Assembly: GCA_963556255.1 (NCBI GenBank)
Contig: OY744608.1
Coordinates: 7,243,523-7,307,522, forward strand
Source: Allolobophora icterica
Taxonomy: Eukaryota > Annelida > Clitellata > Crassiclitellata > Lumbricidae
Direction: 5' to 3'
DNA length: 64,000 nucleotides
Position numbers and translations under genes: made by a program. The notes below the pieces were generated by a model. That model saw only the letters and a list, made by a program, of their open reading frames with translations, was not told the origin of the DNA and did not search any database. Positions 57,166 through 64,000 of this stretch are shown here, piece after piece. Position 1 is the first letter of the stretch. Each line of letters begins with the position of its first letter.

Positions 57166-57893
57166 CTAGCTGGATTACCCGGCGTTGCCCGGGGTTATAA
57201 GTTTTAATCCCTGCACCCCCACCACCCACCACCCCCCACTCCCACCCCACCACCCACCACTAAACCACCCCCACCCACCCCCTCCCCACCCCCTCCCCAC
57301 CCCCCACCTACCACCCCCACCCACCCCCGCACCCACCTCCCACCCCCCTCCACCACCCCCCCACTCCCACCCCCCACCCCCACAAACCCACCCACCACCA
57401 CCCCCTCCCACCACCCCCACCTCCCCACCCACCACCACCCCCTCCCACCACCCCCACCCCCCCCCCACCCACCCACTCCACCACCCCACCCACCTCCCCA
57501 CCACCACCCCCACCACCACCATCCACCCACCACCCCCCCACCACCACCCCCAAATTGACTTACCAACAAGAAATTTCTCTTCGATGTTTATTACACGTGC
57601 ATGCATCCAATGCAGTAATCCTAATGTCACTGCAGGGACTGCATCCAATGCAGTAAGCCTAATGTCACTGGAGGGACGGTAATTTTCCTATCGCTTGGGG
57701 CGATGTTTTGGCCGTTTTTCACCATGGTAGCGGTGATAACGGGGGACGCGAACCCCTCCACTGGGTGTCCGAAGCCGAGGCCGACACAGCAGTGAAGGTT
57801 TGGAGTGAAAAGGTGCAAAATTGTAGAAGTTAAGCCCGGTCAAACAGACAGACAGAGGGACACACACACAGAATTCTCGCTTTATTATATAGA
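57166..57893 (-). mobile_element. Non-autonomous Helitron, copy C
   Basis: On the minus strand it runs from TCTATATAATAAAGCGAG (after A) to CCCCGGGCAACGCCGGG...CAGCTAG before T. It shares the GACCGGGCTTAACTTCTACA region with copies A and B. Instead of GCGAAGC hairpins it has two short imperfect TGCATCCAATGCAGTA inverted repeats (57600, 57648) and then 350 bp of G-rich (GGGTGGT)n before the terminal hairpin. Confidence 0.9.
57206..57556 (+). repeat. C-rich tract (G-rich on the minus strand)
   Basis: CCCCACCACCC-type sequence with almost no G or T on the plus strand for 350 bp; several runs of four or more C. Long Pro/His and Gly/Trp open frames are artefacts. Confidence 0.97.
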
Positions 57894-57949
57894 TGAACAG
57901 AACTGATCACCATGTTATGCTTTTGTAATATGATAAGAGCGACAGAAGT

Positions 57950-58165
57950 TTCCCCACATATCCTCATTTATCCCCACTTAACCCCACTTATCCACACTTA
58001 TCCTCAAATGACCCCACTTATCCCCATGTATCCCCACTTATTTCCACTTATCCCCAATTGACCATACTTATCCCCATTTATTCCCACTTATACCCATTAA
58101 CCCCACTTATCCACTTTTATCCCCAATTAAACCAACTTATCCCCACATATTCCCACTTATACCCA
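57950..58165 (+). repeat. Degenerate 10-12-bp repeat
   Basis: CCCCACTTATC / CCCATTTATC units, about 18 loose copies. Confidence 0.9.
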
Positions 58166-58169
58166 TCAC

Positions 58170-58725
58170 ACGTCTTGGCAGCCTGTAAGGCATCCGCTCA
58201 TTTTACTGCTGCCCCCTAGGAAGTGGAAGGCTCAGTCGACGTAGAGGAGCTTAAGGGTATCGAACCACAACTTTTCAAGATCTAATGCTTTTCAGGCCAG
58301 AGTGTTACCATTCATCTTTTCTCCTTCCCCAAACTAATACTAATAATAGTAATGATGATGACATTAGTAGTAATAATAATAACAACAGTTTCTTCTGTGC
58401 TGTATTCCGAATAAGTTTCGCTTTGTTGGCTATTTTGTGCATCGTATTTGTTAGCTGGGCAATTTGATGTCACGGCTGACTATTTGAGCGATATTTTGAT
58501 TGGGAGTTTCGATTGGCTGGTCGGTTTGAACGATACTGTGCACGAAAGATAAAATTTGTTTGGAGAAGAGGGCCGAGCATTGTGCTGTGCTGGTTGTCCC
58601 TTATAAGCCTTGCAGGGAGACAGACTGGAGACGGTCCCATCCCCAGGGACCTTGCAGTGCACAGGATAAGCTTATCTTGACGTTACCGATCACTGATGAC
58701 AATTTATTTCCATGCCATGCGGCAG
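58170..58725. other. No gene seen
   Basis: No supported exon. Confidence 0.4.
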
Positions 58726-59035
58726 CTGTCTGTCTCTGTGTGTCTCTGTCTGTCTGCCTTTGTGTTTGTATATCTGTCTGTGTGTCTGTCTGTCGAGTCT
58801 GTGATGCTGTTTATGTTTTTGTGTGTGTCTGTCTGCCTTTCTGTCTCTCAGTCTGTTGTTGTGTCTTGACTCTGTCTGTTTCTCATTTTACTGTCTCTGT
58901 GAGTGATTGTACTGTTTGTCTGTTATCTGTATGCATGCAATATATGTTTGTCTGGATGTATCCATGTATGTATGTATGTATATATGTAAGTCTGTAGACT
59001 CTGTATGTATGTAGTGTATGTATGTAGCATGTGTT
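58726..59035 (+). repeat. (TGTC)n and (TATG)n microsatellites
   Basis: Degenerate TCTGTCTG then TGTATG repeats. Confidence 0.85.
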
Positions 59036-59039
59036 TATC

Positions 59040-59110
59040 GTATCGTATCGTATATGGGCATTTATAAAGTGCCTCTCACGGTATAAACCACTCAGAGGCG
59101 CTGTGTGTAT
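59040..59110 (+). repeat. Retroelement 3' tail
   Basis: CATTTATAAAGTGCCTCTCA and ACTCAGAGGCGCTGTG. Confidence 0.55.
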
Positions 59111-59339
59111 GTATGCATGTGTGTATGTCTGTATTTAGGCATATACATGTATATAGTTAGCTATGTGCATACCAAGACATGCAGTGTATTATGTGAATCA
59201 CTATGCACTATAATTATATTATTTATAATGATATTTAATAATAATAATAATATCTTCGTTTAATATTTTCAAACTGACAATTACGCAGTATGATTACAAA
59301 TCAGTATGAACGGATGATCACAAGTTATTACAGGAGTCG

Positions 59340-59525
59340 AATTTAACTGTATACGGCAGCCATGCAAGGCGCCCATCACGTCCTACATCTCATTTTTTAA
59401 CAATGCGCCATCGTGCGTATGAAAATAGGTTGAGTGGACCTTTTTGGGACGGTTGCGGGAAGCGATCCCGCTACCGCTTGCTCTTCACGCCAGTGATGTT
59501 ACCACTACTCTATGGACCCCCCCGA
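59340..59525 (-). repeat. Possible SINE, family D
   Basis: Minus strand: GGGGTCCATAGAGTAGTGGT, then CACTGGCGTGAAGAGC and GCGGTAGCGGGATCG. It parallels 499-690. Confidence 0.45.
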
Positions 59526-59749
59526 TACTCTGTGGACCCTCCCCCCCCCATATTATAGTGATATATTGTGCAAATATTAATAACTGACTGCTTGCATTGT
59601 GCGCTGTGTGAAGATTCGATTCTAGCTTGAAATGGTGAAGGTGTAGGGACCTTGAGGAAGTCCTGAATGGACAGAACTAACTGTTCAAGGTCATCGACTG
59701 ATGCTTTGTCCTGAGATAGTGGCGCGATATAAATGACATAGATAATACT

Positions 59750-60540
59750 GTATATATTGCCACTTGAACGAAACAGCCTAACACCCACTCGGGTGTGGAA
59801 GGGTTTCATCAACGCTCTCAGTGTCTGACTTGTTTATGGATCATTGAAAACGGAGGTGTTTGTACACCTCGTCTTTTATGGTGGACCCTTTGTCTGTTTC
59901 CTCTCCCGGCATTATTTATGTCTGCGGCCTTCTCTCGTGTTTTTCCCGACTGTGTTATTCTAGCCCTTCAGGTAATTACTGACCTTCTCCCGCCAGGCAT
60001 CGTCCGACCAGGAATAGCACGCAATTTGTCGCTTGCTCCGCGGGCCTCACCAATTCCGGGCTTTTTCTCGGAGCCGTGTTTGGGCGGTAACATATTGCAT
60101 CTGTCGCGGGTTGCCAGAGTTCGACCGGCAGATTCATCTTGCTGTTACCGTTACCGTTATCGTTGGCGGCGATGTAGCCGTAAGATAATATTTCCGTTGT
60201 CGACGGCGAGAACGGATGATTATTGTCTGGAAACGGTTGCACTGTCTAGGCTGGTGTAATTGTAAATGTAAGCGACGATTTATATAGCCCTAATCTAAGA
60301 GCTAAAAATATCAGAGGTACACACTCTGCGATAAAGTAATGTTAATTGTCATTAAGACCTATTACATCAGTTAGCAGAACAATGCACTGTAAAGTAGAAG
60401 AGTTATCAGTGGCGGGATGCAGTGACGGGATGGTTGCTCGGATAAATTTATTCCGTTAATAATTAATGACTGTTAATTAATATTTATGGTGGCCTATGTG
60501 GCTTTGGTGTCAGCGGAGTGTCACCATGTGACACGTAAGA
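59750..60540. other. No gene seen
   Basis: The plus frame at 59795-60259 is open for 154 codons but shows no domain, start context or splice signals that I would trust. Confidence 0.35.
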
Positions 60541-60552
60541 AGCGTCGCAGAA

Positions 60553-60665
60553 ATAGAAGAGCAGTCCGTTAAGGTAGCCTGAGAAGCAGCTATGGGTATG
60601 AAGTGTTAGCGACTTCATTTTCTTAACCTCAGCATACAAAGACCTGGTGGCCAGTCAAAGGTTGC
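60553..60665 (-). repeat. SINE family B, 3' half
   Basis: GAGCAGTCCGTTAAGGTAGC, GAAGTGTTAGCGACTTCATT and GGTGGCCAGTC. Confidence 0.75.
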
Positions 60666-60711
60666 AGAAGAGAGTACTCTAGCCAACTGGTAACCGTCTC
60701 CAATGCTTAGT

Positions 60712-61140
60712 TAGTTTCTGTTTAACGACACTGTGTAGTAGCAAAGATGATTAACGTCGCACTCCTCCTATTTCCAGGCTTGGGACTGACACTACCAGAG
60801 TGGTGGAGTTTCATGGTTATTTAGCATTGGTTCTGATTTAAAGATGTCTAAGGTCTAAGCGCTGTCAGCTCTCTGGTCTGTGTGGCAACCAGACTGGAAC
60901 ATCCCGTTACCATCTCTGAACAACCGCTTTGACTTAACACAGCACTCAAGAATAAGCTGGCACTCTGCACTTAGCTTTAGAGTAGCGCTTTAGAAATTTG
61001 GAGATTTTTAAGATTACGATCTAGCTAATCAGCGTAGCAATAGTTTCAGTTTTAACGACACTATGTGATAACAAAGATTAGCATCGCACTCCTCCTTTAT
61101 CCAGCCTTGAGCCTGGCACTACCAGAGTACGAACAGTATG
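60712..61140 (+). repeat. Family F repeats and LINE-like tail
   Basis: Two copies of TTTAACGACACTRTGTR...CACTCCTCC...CACTACCAGAGT (60722 and 61051), separated by an AATAAGCTGGCACTCTGCAC tail-like segment. Confidence 0.6.
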
Positions 61141-61144
61141 GGAA

Positions 61145-61860
61145 TTAGCCAATCAGCCAACGTGTCTTGTGCTGATATAGCATCGGGTAACAACGTTTAA
61201 AAGGTGTCTAAAAGAGCACTCTAACGATATCTTATGAGAGCAAAGGACGTTGACATCGGCAGAAATTATTTTGGCATATTACAGGTCACCCAATCGGTTT
61301 CTGAGCTCAACTGGCTAGTAGTTGAACCTGTAGGTCTAGTCGTTTCTTATTGAGATTTCGATGGATTTCTGCTGAACCAGCCAATCGGCAACCGTACCGT
61401 GTCCCATATTTCTATAGAATCGGTTGACAACGTTTTAAGGGTGTGTAAAAGGAACGCGCTAAGCCAATCGGCAACCGTCTTACCATGCCTATATAGCATC
61501 GGATGTTAACCTTTTAAAGGTGTCTAAAGAGCGCGCTAACCTATCGACGGATGGATGGATGGATGGATGGATGGATGGATCCCGAGTGTGACATCTCATT
61601 GCTACAGAGACCGTTGACGTTGACTGAACTTATTTTTGACTCATTACTACTGGAGTAAAAGATCGGCCACCGTTCCTATGCATAGGCCTATATAGTATCG
61701 GGTGACAACGTTTTAGAGGTGTCTAAAGAGCGCGCTCTAACCAATTGGATGCCGTGTCCCATGCACATATAGCAACGTGTGACGACGTTTTAGAGGTGTC
61801 TAAAGAACGTTCTCTAGCCAGTTGGCTGCCGTGTCCCACAATGCTGCGATGGCTATACAG
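61145..61860 (+). repeat. Degenerate 80-100-bp repeat series
   Basis: About six units built from CAATCGGCAACCGT, CCCATGCCTATATAGCATCG, GACAACGTTTTA and AGGTGTCTAAAGAGCGCGCT. A GGAT run (61549-61581) and a family E segment interrupt it. The last unit ends about 25 bp before the exon at 61881. Confidence 0.75.
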
Positions 61861-61880
61861 TGTTTTACTTTTTATTTCAG

Positions 61881-61985
61881 TCGTTGATCGTTCGGGATCA
61901 GGTGCGTGAGTACCTCGAGAAAGAGCCTTCGAGTCGAACTGAGACTGACCTTGAAGTGCTTCTCGATTTCATGCAACACATGCCG
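61881..61985 (+). CDS. RAPGEF2: RAPGEF2/6-type exon: helix before the second cNBD
   Basis: Follows the acceptor TTACTTTTTATTTCAG (ends 61880) and ends ATGCCG|GTCTGT (61986). It has 35 codons and phase 0 on both sides. The protein SLIVRDQVREYLEKEPSSR then TETDLEVLLDFMQHMP aligns closely with the family segment RDxVRxCLEK(D/E)P..RTDDDIEQLLEFMHQLP that leads into the second cyclic-nucleotide-binding-like domain of PDZ-GEFs. It joins AFSNMT of the next exon to give the conserved MP-AFSNMT junction (family: LPAFANMT). The exon lies 13 kb after the preceding confident exon and only 630 bp before the next. Confidence 0.93.
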
Positions 61986-62029
61986 GTCTGTGGCTCTGTC
62001 ATTATAAGCGTATCTTATCTAATCTAATT

Positions 62030-62060
62030 ATACGGGAAACTTCTATAGTGCCGTTATCAT
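62030..62060 (+). repeat. Retroelement tail fragment
   Basis: CTTCTATAGTGCCGTTATCAT resembles other tails in the window. Confidence 0.35.
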
Positions 62061-62209
62061 AATGTGCTTATGTTCAAGCCATTTTGGGACAAAACCAGAT
62101 CCATGAGACCTTGAGAACGGAAGACAGCTTAGCTTACCAAAGATGACTGTTGCTGCTTTAGGGACGTTCTTAACAGGCACTTATATAAAATTATCTAGAA
62201 TAAGAAATA

Positions 62210-62385
62210 CATACATGTATACAAATAAATATGCATGCATACCATTATTTGCATATAAATACACACAAACATATATATATACATCTAAATGCTTATATAT
62301 ATACATACACAGATAAATATATATATACACATATACCTGCATACATGTGCTGTTGTATGTATGTATGTATGTATGTATTATCGAG
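62210..62385 (+). repeat. (CATA/TATG)n microsatellite
   Basis: Degenerate ATACAT and GTATGTATG repeats in the short intron between the two RAPGEF exons. Confidence 0.8.
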
Positions 62386-62615
62386 AAATTTAATAAAACG
62401 CATTTTAAGTATCTCACCAAATCTATTTTTTTGGACAAATGGTCGTTATTTAATGCACTTGGATTGGATTAGGTTAGGTCGAATTAGATTAATTAGGATT
62501 GGATTGAATTCATTTTTATTGGATTAGTTTAGATTCGAGTTGTTCGATTCCAATTAGATTTTAGGTTGGATTTGATTATATGATTGTTGTGTTTTGTGTG
62601 TTGTTGATCCTGTAG

Positions 62616-62806
62616 GCGTTTAGCAACATGACGCTGACCGTCCGTCGGGCGCTCTGTTCGGTCATGGTCTTTGCGGTCATTCCAAAGGCAGACACAACGA
62701 TCTATGGCGATGGTCAGGAGATGGACTGCTGGTCAGTCGTTCTCAATGGACACGTCGAGGTGTCCCGGCCGGATGGCACCATCGAACACCTACACATGGG
62801 GGACAG
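62616..62806 (+). CDS. RAPGEF2: RAPGEF2/6-type exon: first half of the second cyclic-nucleotide-binding-like domain
   Basis: Follows the acceptor GATCCTGTAG (ends 62615) and ends GACAG|GTCAGT (62807) in phase 2, 63 codons plus 2 bases. The protein [54 protein letters not shown] and TIEHLHMGD aligns over its whole length with RAPGEF2/6. VRRxLCxVMVFAV, DGxE(L/M)DxWSVxLNGxVEVxxPDG and the domain turn MGD/MGN are all present. PDZ-GEFs are known to have an atypical domain that does not bind cAMP in the usual way. The phosphate-binding cassette would fall in the next exon, beyond the window or unseen, so it cannot be judged. The donor runs straight into a minisatellite. The frame continues past the donor, but this is read-through into repeat. 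Confidence 0.95.
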
Positions 62807-63027
62807 GTCAGTGCCGAGGTGTCTCGTTATCAATTTCCAGTACCAAGGTGTCTCGTTATCAATACCTAGTACCAGGGTGTCTCGTTATCAATGTCCAGTA
62901 CCAAGGTGTCTCGTTATCAATGTCCAGTACCAAGGTGTCTCGTTATCAATGTCCAGTACCAAGGTGTCTCGTTGTCAATGTCCAGTACCAAGGTGTCTCG
63001 TGATCAATTTCCAGTACCAAGGTGTAT
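62807..63027 (+). repeat. 29-bp minisatellite starting at the splice donor
   Basis: About seven units of AAGGTGTCTCGTTATCAATG plus TCCAGTACC. The first, diverged unit (GTCAGTGCCGAGGTGTCTCG) includes the intron's own GT donor. Confidence 0.95.
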
Positions 63028-63146
63028 CGTTTGCTTTCATCGGTCCTATCGCCTGGAACAATCTTCCTCATAAAACTAGAGCTGATCTAGTTAACCTCTC
63101 TCCTTCTCTGTTCCACAAGCGCTTGGAGTCTATTCTACTGTCATAG
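63028..63146 (+). mobile_element. LINE ORF2 C-terminal fragment
   Basis: The frame reads [36 protein letters not shown] and stops at 63144. It fits the C-terminal pattern (P/G)xxWNxLPxxxR...SxxxFKxxLxxxL of CR1/L2-type LINE reverse-transcriptase ORFs. Heavily 5'-truncated and abutting the minisatellite. Confidence 0.7.
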
Positions 63147-63179
63147 GCTCTCGTGCATTCCATGTTGCTGCCAAAAACT

Positions 63180-63400
63180 GGCAGAGACACAGACACACAG
63201 ACAGCCAGACGTGTCAGAGACAAAGATGGAGAGTGTGAGAAAGACTAACATAGAGATGGATACAGACTGACATACACAGACAGACAGACAGACAGACAAT
63301 GATGTGCAGTGGATTTAAGGAGAAAGCAAATGCGCAGACAGACAGAAAGACAGACAGACAGTCAGACAGACATGCAGTTGGAGACAGACAGACTGGTGCA
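63180..63400 (+). repeat. (GACA)n degenerate microsatellite
   Basis: CAGACAGACAGA repeats, purest near 63277-63297 and 63350-63370. Confidence 0.85.
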
Positions 63401-64000
63401 GCTGTTACTGATGGGGATGGATTAGCTGATTTCCCGATGGATGCTGTCTCTAAAGGGCTCTATTGAAGATGACTCCGCTGTTATCCGAGCTCCATTCGAC
63501 CGGCGCACTCCAGGCCCCTGCCGCCGCCGCCTCCGCTGCCGCCTCCACCGTTGCCGCCTCCGCCGACGACACTCAGCCGACAGCTCCGATAAACGTCTCT
63601 GCCGATCCATCCCCAAATGTTCTGTTTTTATTATTACCATTATAATTATTATTGTTGTTATTATTTTTGGCAAGCGCATGAGCGAGAACGGAAGGGTGAA
63701 TGTGGCACACGTCCCACCATCCAATGACGCAAATGTTGTCCCCAGTTTTTCGCATATGACCTGAGCTGCTGTGTAGGACTTCTGTACTTGCCGAGTTTCG
63801 GAAGGCTGTTCAGTTTTGACTTCCGCATTGGCAGTCCTATATATAAGCGTGTGACTATTAGTGTTTCGGCTAACAACATATTCATGAACATATTCACGTG
63901 CTGGGGTTGAAGACAGCTGGGTAAACCACAGTTTAGATCTTGGATTCCAGAACCAGTCGATTTGTGGGACGAGGTGACATAACATAACATAACATAATTC
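63401..64000. other. Intron sequence; no further exon seen
   Basis: A (CCGCCGCCT)n patch lies at 63518-63565, an ATT-rich patch near 63630-63665 and (CATAA)n at the end. The expected next RAPGEF exon (starting with a Phe-Gly motif) was not found here. Confidence 0.5.

Noticed and set aside
57175..57682. Pro/His-rich and Gly/Trp-rich proteins
   Set aside because: C-rich tract within Helitron C.
59795..60259. 154-codon plus-strand ORF
   Set aside because: No recognisable domain, no splice context, and its start lies in a SINE-like region.
62807..63146. Continuation of the RAPGEF reading frame to 63146
   Set aside because: The open frame passes a good donor and enters a minisatellite and a LINE fragment; family alignment stops exactly at the donor.

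Overview
This is a repeat-dense stretch of a large, intron-rich metazoan genome, most likely a marine invertebrate. Coding density is very low. Exons are short and flanked by GT-AG sites, introns run to many kilobases, and there are many tRNA-derived SINEs, LINE 3' ends, hAT and Tc1/mariner miniature elements, Helitrons, satellites and microsatellites. There is no sign of prokaryotic gene organisation, and no RNA gene beyond SINE heads was seen. The exact phylum cannot be read from the sequence; the exon sequences are compatible with a mollusc, annelid, brachiopod or similar animal.

Two plus-strand genes are visible in pieces. (1) Between about 9.8 and 37.8 kb lie candidate exons of a protein I cannot name (9771-10001, 30708-30877, 33529-33724, 37561-37783). 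The 30708 exon ends in phase 2, and both downstream candidates begin with the single base needed to complete that codon, so they may be alternative 3' exons. (2) From about 48.6 kb to the right edge lies the N-terminal half of a RAPGEF2/RAPGEF6-type (PDZ-GEF) Rap guanine-nucleotide exchange factor. Exons 48608-48838, 61881-61985 and 62616-62806 splice in phase and encode the acidic Ser-rich linker, the helix before the second cyclic-nucleotide-binding-like domain, and the first half of that domain. The rest of the protein (Ras-exchanger motif, PDZ, RA and CDC25 catalytic domains) lies beyond the window. Two 23-codon ATG exons with good donors (43753, 56624) could be alternative first exons.

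Everything else is repeats. Region by region: 0.7-2.3 kb, a rearranged cluster of hAT miniature elements; 4.6-5.1 kb, a hAT element plus a SINE; 6.8-8.9 kb, SINE-B copies around a 0.8 kb GGA tract; 9.3-9.8 kb, a TA-flanked miniature element ending 15 bp before a candidate exon; 12-28 kb, microsatellites, SINEs, a 20-bp minisatellite and a block duplication; 28-37 kb, SINEs between exons; 33.7-34.0 kb, a 34-bp minisatellite; 38.1-40.8 kb, a 2.7 kb satellite made of an approximately 25-bp unit with higher-order structure; 41-45 kb, SINEs; 45.7-47.8 kb, two near-adjacent non-autonomous Helitrons filled with the hairpin GACTGC-GAA-GCAGTC; 47.8-48.4 kb, a Tc1/mariner deletion derivative; 50.6-51.6 kb, a 108-bp higher-order minisatellite; 57.2-57.9 kb, a third Helitron in the opposite orientation; 61.1-61.9 kb, degenerate repeats just before a RAPGEF exon; 62.8-63.0 kb, a 29-bp minisatellite that starts at a splice donor.

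The most unusual structure is the Helitron interior: about 19 copies of a hairpin built on the very stable GCGAAGC mini-hairpin motif, interleaved with a second hairpin type, and in two of three Helitron copies a G-rich tract just before the 3' terminal hairpin.
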